Source of the DNA: a virus
Reading direction: 5' to 3' (one strand)
IMG/VR virus record: IMGVR_UViG_3300030116_006198
Location: 1-49,060 of that record
DNA length: 49,060 nt
Under the pieces are notes generated by a model. That model had not been told where the DNA came from, made no database searches, and saw only the letters and a program-made list of their open reading frames with translations. Positions 22,836 to 31,200 of this stretch are shown piece by piece (position 1 is the first letter of the stretch; the number at the start of each line of letters is the position of its first letter). A program made the translations under genes and the position numbers.

Positions 22836-23087
22836 TTAGTCGAGTGTTAGTTTTTGACGATTTTGACCTGTTTTTTGAGCTCTTCCTAAGATCTCATTCC
22901 AACCAGGTTTGTTCTTTCTCAGTTTATCTTTCCACTCGCCAACTTCTCCAACACCTGGTGAGTTATCTGGGGTGAAATATCGAATCCAATCAGGATTATC
23001 AATCTTCCACTGATCCCAATCATTTACACTCATCACAACTTCTTTCGTTTCACCAGTTTTCGTATTTTTAATAGGATAAGTAGCCAT
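22836..23087 (-). CDS. Conserved small protein upstream of phoH
   Basis: 83 residues, MATYPIKNTKTGETKEVVM, then DWDQWKIDNPDWIRYF and GVGEVGEWKDKL. This FmdB-like opening without zinc cysteines recurs beside phoH in T4-like cyanophages. It is probably a regulator or structural small protein; no function is proven. Confidence 0.7.
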   Translation of the reverse strand: MATYPIKNTKTGETKEVVMSVNDWDQWKIDNPDWIRYFTPDNSPGVGEVGEWKDKLRKNKPGWNEILGRAQKTGQNRQKLTLD

Positions 23088-23110
23088 AAAAGTTTACATA
23101 GGATAGTTAT

Positions 23111-23755
23111 TTAGAGTATGACAAGATTGTCATCATCTACATGAACAAGATTCTTGTATGTCACTAGATCAAATGCAATACTGATTCTAGGGATATCTGA
23201 TTCATGAACAGATGTATGGTGTGTCAAATAGTTGGGAAATAGTGTAATTTCACCAGGTCTATTTTCTACATCATAGTCTTCTTGAGTATATGGGTGCATA
23301 TACGAAGTTGAAGTATTCTCGGCAGTTACACAAAAGTGTCCACCAAGATAAGAGTGTGGATGTGTGGAATGTGTATGATTTTGGATCTGTTGACCCTTAC
23401 GCATTACATTTGCCCAACATCTGACTTTTAGAGGTGGTGGTTCAGAACCAATCACCTGAGCAAAATATTCATCATGAAAAATACGAATTTCTTGATGTAA
23501 TTGTGCTATATCAACTTCCTGCCATTTTAGCACATTAAAGTGTTTAAATCTAGCAGTTAGACTATCTGCACCTAATCCAGTGTTACCATCATCGTCTCCA
23601 GAGTACTTTTCTATTATTTCTTTCTCTTTTTCTAAAACTATCTTAGCAATATTCTCTGTATTGATAATAATTGGTTTCACAGCAATGCTGTAATCCCAAA
23701 ATGGAGCAAAAGGAGTTTCTGGAGGTTCACTAACGAAACGAATCCCTCTAGTCAT
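23111..23755 (-). CDS. 2OG-Fe(II) oxygenase (Oxy_5-like)
   Basis: 214 residues. The double-stranded beta-helix core shows NHTHSTHPHSYLGGHF, LFPNYLTHHTSVHES and the arginine of IPRISIAFDL, the HxH/H/R layout of the putative 2OG-Fe(II) oxygenase family common in marine phages. Substrate unknown. It starts with an ATGA overlap after the 48-residue gene. Confidence 0.75.
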   Translation of the reverse strand: MTRGIRFVSEPPETPFAPFWDYSIAVKPIIINTENIAKIVLEKEKEIIEKYSGDDDGNTGLGADSLTARFKHFNVLKWQEVDIAQLHQEIRIFHDEYFAQVIGSEPPPLKVRCWANVMRKGQQIQNHTHSTHPHSYLGGHFCVTAENTSTSYMHPYTQEDYDVENRPGEITLFPNYLTHHTSVHESDIPRISIAFDLVTYKNLVHVDDDNLVIL

Positions 23756-23898
23756 AATTTAGGTTCTTCTGGATTTACTTCGACCTTCTCTAATTGTCTT
23801 TTCATCATTTTAGCATATTTTACCTCTTCTGGTGTATACCAGTTGCGGTTGAGTTTTGCTCTTTTAATCAATTTTTTTGCTGCTTTCTTGTCCTTCAT
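23752..23898 (-). CDS. Small basic protein (48 aa)
   Basis: Short but supported by its ATGA overlap with the oxygenase start at 23755 and a 35-base overlap with the gene upstream. Sequence begins MKDKKAAKKLIKRAK and has LNRNWYTPEEVKYAKMMKRQL. It is lysine-rich and helical; similar tiny proteins occur in cyanophages. No known function; nucleic acid binding is possible. Confidence 0.6.
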   Translation of the reverse strand: MKDKKAAKKLIKRAKLNRNWYTPEEVKYAKMMKRQLEKVEVNPEEPKL

Positions 23899-24058
23899 GT
23901 TTTCCGTAGTATGCATTAAAATATGCTACTAGTCCTTTAGTTGTTGGTTGTTTGGAACACCAATCATCGGCACACTCGTAAATCGAACGATTTGTATGAG
24001 TATTGCCAAAATTCTTTAAAAGCAGTTTTAGAGTTTGCTCTCTAATCTGAGTATCCAT
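23864..24058 (-). CDS. Small conserved cyanophage protein
   Basis: 64 residues from the ATG at 24058 (MDTQIREQTLKLLLKNFG), followed by NRSIYECADDWCSKQPTTKG. The start at 24079 is also possible but overlaps the gene upstream more. The motif is one I recall from other cyanomyoviruses; function unknown. Confidence 0.6.
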   Translation of the reverse strand: MDTQIREQTLKLLLKNFGNTHTNRSIYECADDWCSKQPTTKGLVAYFNAYYGKHEGQESSKKID

Positions 24059-24206
24059 CGTCATCATCGTAGAGTTCATAATCTTGTTTCATGGTTGCTG
24101 GTTGTTTTGGAACATACGCTTCTTTATCAGAAAAAACCTCTGCTTCCAATTCTGTTACAACTTGTTTGAGCATTAAAACCATGCCTTTTAAAACTTGGCG
24201 ATCCAT
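24042..24206 (-). CDS. Small acidic hypothetical protein (54 aa)
   Basis: ATG at 24206 to TAG at 24042. Sequence starts MDRQVLKGMVLMLKQVVTE and ends in an Asp-rich tail (YELYDDDDGYSD). It overlaps the next gene by 17 bases. No homologue recognised; the overlap chain with neighbours supports translation. Confidence 0.5.
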   Translation of the reverse strand: MDRQVLKGMVLMLKQVVTELEAEVFSDKEAYVPKQPATMKQDYELYDDDDGYSD

Positions 24207-24225
24207 AGCTTTTAATATAATTTAT

Positions 24226-24255
24226 AAAAAAGAGGGTCTCTGTAACCCTCTTTTT
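24226..24255 (-). terminator. Terminator hairpin after DUF4278-like gene
   Basis: An 11-bp stem (AAAAAGAGGGT/ACCCTCTTTTT) with seven-base loop and flanking T/A runs on both strands. It lies 24 bases after the stop at 24279, so it ends the upstream minus-strand transcript; it could act in both directions. Confidence 0.85.
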
Positions 24256-24278
24256 GATCAATGTGTAAGATGTCCAGA

Positions 24279-24404
24279 TTAAGCAGTAGTAAGATCCTTT
24301 TCAGTCTTTATTCCACGATAAGTTAAAGTAACTTTCTGTGTTTTTGCTTGATTTGGGCGGTTGTTGGTGTCATAGACAACACCACGGTAAGTGACTTGTG
24401 CCAT
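24279..24404 (-). CDS. DUF4278-like mini-protein (41 aa)
   Basis: ATG at 24404, stop at 24279. MAQVTYRGVVYDTNN, then VTLTYRGIKTEKDL: two copies of the (V/L)TYRG motif of the cyanobacterial DUF4278 family, suggesting host origin. It has a ribosome-binding-like GGAG upstream and is followed by a strong terminator. Function unknown; such proteins are often stress-linked in cyanobacteria (inference). Confidence 0.65.
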   Translation of the reverse strand: MAQVTYRGVVYDTNNRPNQAKTQKVTLTYRGIKTEKDLTTA

Positions 24405-24444
24405 TTAAGTTCTCCTAAAGTAGTTGGATTTAAAGCCCGTTCCT

Positions 24445-24621
24445 TTAGTCGTTTGCGTCCTTTGGAAAACATGCTGGATCAGTATGTGCAACTATAACTC
24501 TTGTTAGTTCCAATCTCTCAGATCTATTAGGGTTGTTAGTTACACCTTCTAATAGTTCAGCAGCATGGTCACAATCAAGTGGTGCTCCTATTGCTATTAG
24601 ACTAAGCAGAATGTGGTACAT
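24445..24621 (-). CDS. Small hydrophobic-leader protein (58 aa), tandem copy
   Basis: ATG at 24621, stop at 24445. MYHILLSLIAIGAPLDCDHA, then LEGVTNNPNRSERLELTRV. The 11 bases before the ATG (AGCGTTCATCC) are identical to those before the gene upstream at 24852, and the two are in the same frame, separated by one stop codon. Related to it by start region and layout. Possibly secreted; function unknown. Confidence 0.55.
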   Translation of the reverse strand: MYHILLSLIAIGAPLDCDHAAELLEGVTNNPNRSERLELTRVIVAHTDPACFPKDAND

Positions 24622-24645
24622 AGGATGAACGCTCCGTTCCGCGAC

Positions 24646-24852
24646 TTACTTGCGTCCGATGATAAACGCTTCACAATTTTCTTCTGGCACTTTTGTTCTA
24701 AAGTAATCTATAAGATACTCTTGAGCATCAGAGTTAAGATTCTTATTAGTAAGTATCTCAATTCTGTTTTGGTTCCACTCTGCACATGACATTTCCCAGT
24801 GGGAAGCGTTATGTTCAGCGAGGATCAATGCCAAAAGAGCAAGGTTGTGCAT
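24646..24852 (-). CDS. Small hydrophobic-leader protein (68 aa)
   Basis: From the ATG at 24852: MHNLALLALILAEHNASHWE, with a hydrophobic start and a hydrophilic remainder (FRTKVPEENCEAFIIGRK). A GTG at 24882 would extend it by ten residues but lies at the predicted transcription start. Shares the preceding AGCGTTCATCC box with the next gene. Function unknown. Confidence 0.55.
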   Translation of the reverse strand: MHNLALLALILAEHNASHWEMSCAEWNQNRIEILTNKNLNSDAQEYLIDYFRTKVPEENCEAFIIGRK

Positions 24853-24887
24853 CGGATGAACGCTGTATGTTAATTCTAACACATAAC

Positions 24888-24895
24888 TATTTATA
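24888..24895 (-). promoter_or_regulatory. T4-type late promoter
   Basis: Exact TATAAATA on the minus strand, 35 bases before the ATG at 24852. Confidence 0.6.
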
Positions 24896-24922
24896 ATGCA
24901 ACCTCGTATATTTTGATACGGT

Positions 24923-25090
24923 TTACAGGGGTTTAATATTCTCTCTTGACTCCTTTAACATTTTATATGCGTGACTATTATATTTTGCTAATTTCTCTGC
25001 CCAGATCATATCATCTAAAGTAACTGTTCTTCCATTTACGATTTCAACGCAAATGTCAATAAGTTTCATTCTTTGTTTTGCTGATAGCAT
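24923..25090 (-). CDS. Small DMIWAEKL-motif protein (55 aa)
   Basis: ATG at 25090, TAA at 24923. MLSAKQRMKLIDICVEIVNG, then VTLDDMIWAEKLAKYNSHA. It aligns along nearly its full length with the first half of the 100-residue protein at 16758, which is on the other strand. Helical; function unknown. The conserved motif in two distant places supports both genes as real. Confidence 0.65.
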   Translation of the reverse strand: MLSAKQRMKLIDICVEIVNGRTVTLDDMIWAEKLAKYNSHAYKMLKESRENIKPL

Positions 25091-25138
25091 TTTTGAAAAT
25101 CCTGTGGCTCAAAAAATTTGCGGAGATTTTTTTCCCGA

Positions 25139-25906
25139 TTATTTGAAAAAAGAGTTCGGTTTTCCCTCAGGAATACATTCTAACACTTTTTCTCTAGGAA
25201 ACCAACCCAACTCACGCAAGGCAGTGGTGTCGGCACATGTGATGTCTCTTTCGCCTGGTGTACTATCTTTGACAGGTAGATCAACATAACCAAATGCTTC
25301 TGCTAATTCTTTAACAGTTGTAGTCTCACCTGTCCCTATGTCAATAGTTCCAGTATATTTACTAGACATTAGATAACAAATTGCTCTAGCGACATCTTTA
25401 ACATGAATCCAATCTCTTTTATGATTGGTAATGTATTTAACTGTATTATCCTGCAACATTCTGAATAGCATATCAGGTCTGCTATCTTCTCCATATACTG
25501 TCTGGAATCTCATCCCCACACTATTAGGTGGTGCTTGTAGTTCATTAACTTTCTTGGTAATACCATAAGGATTTTGCCACCACTCTTCTACTTGTGCTGA
25601 ACTAGCATAAAGTAATCTAGTATTGTATCTCTTACAATAATCAAAGATAGGTTTAGATTTTTCTACATTATTTTCCCAAAACTTATCTGGATTATCTACA
25701 CTCTCTCTGATGGCAGCAAATGCTGCTAGATGTATGATGTAATCATAAGGTTTATCAAACATACTAATCTCTGACTTGAAATCCCCAATGTCATCAGGAA
25801 AATCCATGCCATCAACTAAGTATCCGTAACCTGCATCATGTCTAAGGTGATTGAAGACATAGTTGCCTATGAATCCCTTATGTCCTGTAACTAATATTCT
25901 TGTCAT
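25139..25906 (-). CDS. NAD-dependent sugar epimerase/dehydratase (SDR)
   Basis: 255 residues. Rossmann start TGHKGFIGNYVF (GxxGxxG), HLAAFAAIRESVDNP, YASSAQVEEW, active-site Tyr-x3-Lys in NPYGITKKVNEL, and DWIHVKDVARAICYL. It belongs to the extended SDR family that epimerises or dehydrates nucleotide sugars; the exact substrate is not determinable. Slightly short for the family (about 310). It overlaps the DUF6433-like gene by four bases. May feed the surface-glycan genes at 33-40 kb (inference). Confidence 0.85.
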   Translation of the reverse strand: MTRILVTGHKGFIGNYVFNHLRHDAGYGYLVDGMDFPDDIGDFKSEISMFDKPYDYIIHLAAFAAIRESVDNPDKFWENNVEKSKPIFDYCKRYNTRLLYASSAQVEEWWQNPYGITKKVNELQAPPNSVGMRFQTVYGEDSRPDMLFRMLQDNTVKYITNHKRDWIHVKDVARAICYLMSSKYTGTIDIGTGETTTVKELAEAFGYVDLPVKDSTPGERDITCADTTALRELGWFPREKVLECIPEGKPNSFFK

Positions 25907-26355
25907 CTAACACGATTTCCCCATTCAACATCAGGGTATGCTTCCTTGACGGTGTTATGGGTTATCCTGTATTTCCTCTTAAGATCTTTATCTTTAACTA
26001 AACAAACAACTTCTGCTTCATCAGGGTGTAATGACTCCAACAACTCTATGAATAGAGACTCTCTCCTAGTTCTTTTAAGTCCATCGTTTCCACCCTTAAC
26101 ATAGTTGTAAAGAGTTCTATACTGACTAGACAGTTTACTTTGACTATCTACAGTTGGTGAAGTGTTAGGTGTATAAGGCACTTCTCCTTCTGGCACAGCA
26201 CTTTCAATGCTTTCATCAAAATTCCAAACAAATAATGATACTAATGCTGGTGATCTATAATCTTGAAGGATTTTAATCTTTTCCTTCTTTGTTTTAGCAC
26301 TGTGTACTGCTTGTAAAATTTCAGATTGTAATGGTTTTGGTGGTAATTTAGCCAT
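25903..26355 (-). CDS. Conserved cyanophage protein (DUF6433-like)
   Basis: 150 residues: basic N-terminus (LPPKPLQSEILQAVHSAK), TKKEKIKILQDYRSPALVSLF, and C-terminal LYNYVKGGNDGLKRTRRESLF and LLESLHPDEAEVVCLVKDKDL. I recognise the pattern from a conserved family in T4-like cyanophages. Function unknown; probably a DNA- or polymerase-associated helical protein. Confidence 0.65.
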   Translation of the reverse strand: MAKLPPKPLQSEILQAVHSAKTKKEKIKILQDYRSPALVSLFVWNFDESIESAVPEGEVPYTPNTSPTVDSQSKLSSQYRTLYNYVKGGNDGLKRTRRESLFIELLESLHPDEAEVVCLVKDKDLKRKYRITHNTVKEAYPDVEWGNRVR

Positions 26356-26372
26356 AATAATTTCAAGGTTTA

Positions 26373-26621
26373 CTAATCTTCGCCAAGTCCTTCAGCGTCA
26401 TCCTCTTCAGTGATGGTTGGATCATATCTGAATGATATTAAATCACTCAAGTTATAGTTTCCATTCTCATCAAACATCTCAGGATGCATTGTAGGTTGAA
26501 CAGTTGGTTCTCTATCATGATGATACATCATGTATTCTCTTAGTACCCATCCTAGCATAGAACCGACTAAAAGTGAACCCACTATAAGAAATGCTGCAAC
26601 TGCAATGGATATTGCTAACAT
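26373..26621 (-). CDS. Small single-pass membrane protein
   Basis: 82 residues: one N-terminal transmembrane helix (AISIAVAAFLIVGSLLVGSM) and an acidic tail (PTMHPEMFDENGNYNLSD). Overlaps the gene upstream by seven bases. No function known. Confidence 0.6.
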   Translation of the reverse strand: MLAISIAVAAFLIVGSLLVGSMLGWVLREYMMYHHDREPTVQPTMHPEMFDENGNYNLSDLISFRYDPTITEEDDAEGLGED

Positions 26622-26821
26622 TTTTCTACCTCCTCAGGAATATCTTTTTTTATGTCCAGAGATAATTCAAGGTTAAAATGGAGTTCTCTCTTAAAGAGAC
26701 GCAGCATATTACTGAAATTATACTGAAACGATTTTGGTTTAGGTGGTTTCTTGCCTCCCCCAAGCATAATTCCTACGCCTCTATTTAGAGGAATATCTTT
26801 TAGGTTTTTTTGCTCAGACAA
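26615..26821 (-). CDS. Small conserved protein
   Basis: 68 residues with a Gly/Lys/Pro stretch (GVGIMLGGGKKPPKPKSFQY) and an amphipathic end (LFKRELHFNLELSLDIKKD). The ATG overlaps the glutaredoxin stop. The gene order glutaredoxin, this, membrane protein, DUF6433-like is one I recall from cyanophages. Function unknown. Confidence 0.55.
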   Translation of the reverse strand: MSEQKNLKDIPLNRGVGIMLGGGKKPPKPKSFQYNFSNMLRLFKRELHFNLELSLDIKKDIPEEVEKC

Positions 26822-27056
26822 GTTTGTTCTCCTTAAAGTATCTCACAGTTTCTTTAGCACCTCCTATAACTTTGTGGTTATGGGTTTGATCAACGACCTG
26901 TGGAAAGTATTTTGTATTGAATTGAGATTCAAATTCTTCTATTGTAAAATCTTTATCTAAAGTATAAACTACATGTTCTTGTTTTGCTAGAAGCATTAAG
27001 TCTTTTACAAGTTCACAATGCTTACAACCATCTATTGAATATACGATGAAGGACAT
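26814..27056 (-). CDS. nrdC: Glutaredoxin/thioredoxin-like protein
   Basis: 80 residues from the ATG at 27056: MSFIVYSIDGCKHCELVKDL with a CxxC redox motif at Cys11-Cys14, then TKYFPQVV (cis-Pro) and a GGAKETVRYF glutathione-site-like end. Likely reduces ribonucleotide reductase or other proteins, as T4 NrdC does. No reductase gene lies in this window. The longer frame to 27125 lies inside the oxygenase upstream and is not used. Confidence 0.8.
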   Translation of the reverse strand: MSFIVYSIDGCKHCELVKDLMLLAKQEHVVYTLDKDFTIEEFESQFNTKYFPQVVDQTHNHKVIGGAKETVRYFKENKLV

Positions 27057-27078
27057 TAAATTGTCACCCCTAAAATTA

Positions 27079-27636
27079 TTATGTAGCTTTCCATATTCCT
27101 CTAACTGATGGTGAAATATGATCAAGATTTGCTGCTATACAAATTCTATTTCCTGTATGATCACTAGGCACAAAATGATCTAGTGCTGCAGGAAATGCTA
27201 TGACTAATCCGTTCTCCACAGGTCTACATGTTTCTCCTATACAAATAGGTGCAGAGTCCTCTTTAACATCAACATAATAAAGGACTGCCATAGTTGATGG
27301 GAAGTGATTATGATACTTGGTTCCTTCATTAGGTCCGTATGTCATAGCCCACATATTAACACAATCAAATTGTCCTTTGGTGTGCCAATACTGTGAGGCA
27401 ATATCAAAAACAAACTTCTCAAAGAATGTTTGGATTTCAGAGAACCTTGGATCAGTTTGATGAATGTTCCAATTAGATCTCCAATTAGCACCTACATTAT
27501 TATCTTTTGTAGTTTTTTCAAATTCTTTTTTATGATCTAAGATGGATTGTTTATGTTCAGCAAGATGCTCCGTCCAACTTGTCTCGAAGACAGGAAGTTT
27601 AGCATCTACTTTTGCAATTTCTACTTTGGTGGGCAT
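27079..27636 (-). CDS. 2OG-Fe(II) oxygenase (Oxy_5-like)
   Basis: 185 residues. Key segments: YGPNEGTKYHNHFPSTMAVLYYV (HxH), LDHFVPSDHTGNRICIAANL (H then Arg). Same family and size as the next gene upstream (27621-28214), with which it overlaps by 16 bases; they are tandem relatives. Substrate unknown; located directly after the protease-bearing fibre gene. Confidence 0.75.
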   Translation of the reverse strand: MPTKVEIAKVDAKLPVFETSWTEHLAEHKQSILDHKKEFEKTTKDNNVGANWRSNWNIHQTDPRFSEIQTFFEKFVFDIASQYWHTKGQFDCVNMWAMTYGPNEGTKYHNHFPSTMAVLYYVDVKEDSAPICIGETCRPVENGLVIAFPAALDHFVPSDHTGNRICIAANLDHISPSVRGIWKAT

Positions 27637-28214
27637 ACTTTATCAATGTTCATAGCGACTGCGATTCTCCTACCTGTAGTAGTAGGAACATGATGGACTA
27701 CATTGCCTGGAAAAAGAACTAGTAATCCTGGTTCTATGTTTATCTGTTTGTCTTCAAGGAATATTGGAGCAACATCCTCTTCAACATCAATATAATAAAC
27801 ACAAGACCATGATGATGTAAAATGATCATGCGGTTCAGCATGTTCACCTGCTTCCATCACTACTGCCCATAAAGATACTATTTTAAAGTCAGCGTGTGTA
27901 TGGAAAACATTGTCCATTATATAGTTTAGCACATGTAATACATAATCGGCAACTGGTTGAAACCTATCATCAGTTTCCAATGTATCCCACTTGGTCACCC
28001 AACACTTAACAGAATGACCTGCAGTTTCATATGAGTCTATGATTTCTGGATCTTTATCTCTCTTCTCTAATATAATATCTTTTAAATATGCATTGAGTTT
28101 AGGGTCTCCACCATACACTTCAAAGGTTGACACTTTAACATCAACCTTATCATGTACTATTTTTTTAGATGTAGGTTGGTTCTCCGTCCTGTCCACCGAA
28201 TGTACAGATGTCAA
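27621..28214 (-). CDS. 2OG-Fe(II) oxygenase (Oxy_5-like)
   Basis: 197 residues. AEPHDHFTSSWSCVYYIDVEE (HxH) and VVHHVPTTTGRRIAVAMN (H then Arg) mark the iron and 2-oxoglutarate sites. The reading frame overlaps the 3' end of the 1638-residue fibre gene by 50 bases; there is no later ATG near the start, so the overlap appears genuine, implying translational coupling with the fibre. Possible modifier of that fibre (inference). Confidence 0.75.
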   Translation of the reverse strand: MTSVHSVDRTENQPTSKKIVHDKVDVKVSTFEVYGGDPKLNAYLKDIILEKRDKDPEIIDSYETAGHSVKCWVTKWDTLETDDRFQPVADYVLHVLNYIMDNVFHTHADFKIVSLWAVVMEAGEHAEPHDHFTSSWSCVYYIDVEEDVAPIFLEDKQINIEPGLLVLFPGNVVHHVPTTTGRRIAVAMNIDKVCPPK

Positions 28215-31200
28215 GTTCTCCTAAGTCCTCTAACGCAGGTATTCCATTATACACTCTAACTATGAAATGATCAACTGTTCTGTCACTGATCCTTAAATTA
28301 ACAATACCACCTGGATATGCATTAGTACCAGAGGCAATTCCTATGACTGCATAGTTAGTGTCTGCCATAGCATCAGCAAAGTTAACTTTGTAAACACCAG
28401 TAGCTTGTTGTTCGATAGAACTTACATTGTGTGATCTATCACCAGGTGTATAGTCACTGTTACCAACACCTAAGTTTGTATTCAAGTACCAAGAGGTAGC
28501 ACGACCCTCAAACATTTGAGTGTAAGTACAAGTCTTAAGTCCTGATCTATCTTTAAACTCACCAACCTTAGCAACTCTCTGCATTTCAGGATTGAATACC
28601 TGAACAGAGTTACCCATAGAACCATACTCTGTGCCAACACCTGCTCCATAGTAGAATAATTCTGGAGTTGTTTCATCAACTGCAACTTCTGTATATGAAC
28701 CAGTAAATGTAACACCCTGAGTCATTTCAGCTGGGTTAGTAGTACCTATACCAACTGAGGTGACACCAGAAGGATGATAGTACATCCTGATTGGATAGTT
28801 AGCTTGCTGTGCAGCATTCTCAAATCTATAAGTCTGACCTACCTCAAATCTTAAGTAAGGTGATTCATAACCTTGAACATTAATACACTTATCAGATCCG
28901 ATACCAATGTACCTATGTTCTGAAGTCTTAGTACCAATAGTAACAGGTAATGGTTTGAATGGATTAGTATGCTCAGTGTAAAGATTCTTGGATGTATCTG
29001 CAGCACCAGTTAAGGTAGAGAAACTAGCAGCAGATGCAAAGGTAGCATTGGTTGCCTGAGATGCAAGACCTGCAAGAGTTGCATAGGTTGCAATACCAGC
29101 AACGATTGCTTCAGATGCAATACCTGCAAGAGCAGCACGAGGTGCTTCAACAATGGTAGCAGTAACAATACCAGCTGAGATAGGTGATACATCAATACCA
29201 GCATCAAAGTTAATTGTACCAGCAGTACCAACTAAAGATCCACTATCGTTAACAATAACACCACTACCAGCAGCAACAATGTTAGTTAATTCTGATCCAT
29301 CACCAATGAATTTTGGTGCAGTTATATTATTAATAACATTGATTGTTGCTGAAGAATCTAATTGAGCAGCAGTAGCAGCAGTAGTCGCATTGTCTGCAGT
29401 CGTTGCATTGGTTGCAGTAGTAGCAACGGTAGCAATACCAGCAACAGTAGCATAGTCAGCATAGGTTGCTCTTTCAACAGAAACTCCATCGGCAAGACTG
29501 TTTGCAGTCTGGGCAACACCTACAGTATCTGATCCTTCTATTAATGCAACACCATTATTAACAGTCGCAGTAATGTTAGTTCCAAAGTTAATTGTGGCAG
29601 CAGTACCAACAATAGTACCACCATCCTCAACATTAACACCAGATCCAACAGCAGTAACACCAGTCAATCCTGATCCATCTCCAGCAAATGCTTGAGCAGT
29701 AATGATACCAGTGGTGTTTACATTAAGGTTAGATCCTATACCAGAAGGTCCTGGATCCTGTGGGATTGAGTGAGCAACAAAGGTTAAGTTAGGTTTAGAA
29801 CCACGAACAATTAAACTCTGTCCATTAGAAAGAGCGAGGTTGTCGATCTGAACATCCTGTAATGGTGCTAGTCTAAGACCAAAAGCAACATAATCTGACT
29901 CTTTGAACTCTGGTATCCCTCCAGATGATATACCAACAGATAATGCTGCAGTGACATCTGGGTTCTGGTTTGTAGCATGAACTGTAATCAAACTATCTTC
30001 TTCAGCAGTAAGAATCTTTAAGTTTGAATTGATTGTATGTGGTGGTGTGTATGATAAAGTTAATGATTCTTTTCTACCATGTGTAGCAGCAGAAACATCA
30101 CTGATCTTATCGTAAATCTTAGTAGCAAATGTTAGGAAAGATACATTAGGGTCGAATGATGATACAAATATCTTATCGCCTGGTTTAATACCAACCTTTT
30201 CAATCAGTCTAGTACCACCTCTGTCTAATTCAATACCATAAGCAATGTAGTCACTACTTTTAAATCCAGGTGTGCTAGAGATACCAATAGAGAATGTAGA
30301 TTTAAAGTCATTCTGGTTTGCAACAGCAACACTAACTTCAAGAAGATCTTCACTCTCAAATAGTAGTGTTGGTTCAACGACACCCTTAGTCAATGTAGTT
30401 CTAACAGATGCAAGACGACCCACTCTTGCTTGGAATGGATCAGGAGTTTGGAAAGATGTTACTACAGAGAATGGTGAAGCATAGGATTGTCCCATACTAC
30501 CATCAGCATTAGATACATGCCTTAATCTTACATAGAATGTGGTAGCAGCAGCTAAACCAGTATTAATAGTCTGAGTTAATGAAGTAAGGTTAGAACCAAT
30601 AGAAGTATAAACAACTTGAGAAGGATCAGCAAAAGTTATATCTGTACTGACTTCAAATTCAACTCCCTTAAGTGTACCAGAAACTGCCTCACCATCTATA
30701 GCAATGTAACTACTTGAGGTTAATACAATACCAAATCTCTGACCTACAGTAGATGCATTTACAGGTCCGACAATGAATGGTGTCTGAACACCTGGTGCAT
30801 TACCTAAGGTAGCAAACGATACTATACCAGCAGAGTAATTAGAATAATACTGAGTAAATGCTGTACCATCAGAGTTAGATACATGTCTTACTCTTGCATA
30901 GTAAGTAGTAAATCCAGCTAGAGTTCCAGTGGTTGTTTGTTCTAATCCAACATTGTTTGCAGTTGATTGGAAGTCAATGTAACTGAAATCTACATCTCTA
31001 GATAGTTGGAATTCAACTGCTTTTAATGTACCTGATACTGTTGTTCCACCAATAGCAGTGTATGCAGATGATCGTAATAATAATCCTTCAGTATTAACAC
31101 CAGTTGCATTGTTAACAGGAGAAAGAATAGAAGGTTCGTTGATTCCTGCAAGTTCTGTAGAGATACCAGAGTTGACATCAATAAAAGTAACATTAACATT

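Noticed and set aside
24600-24870. CGTTCATCC boxes resembling the 5' half of the cyanobacterial/cyanophage glutamine (glnA/downstream-peptide) riboswitch
   Set aside because: The GGACGGAAGUAGG-like second half is not found next to either box, and both boxes are in frame as SVHP codons; kept only as a repeat in the mini-gene finding.
28482-29365. Long leucine-rich alternative frames within the fibre gene
   Set aside because: They are antisense or shifted shadows of Ala/Thr-rich repeat codons, with no start context or motif.
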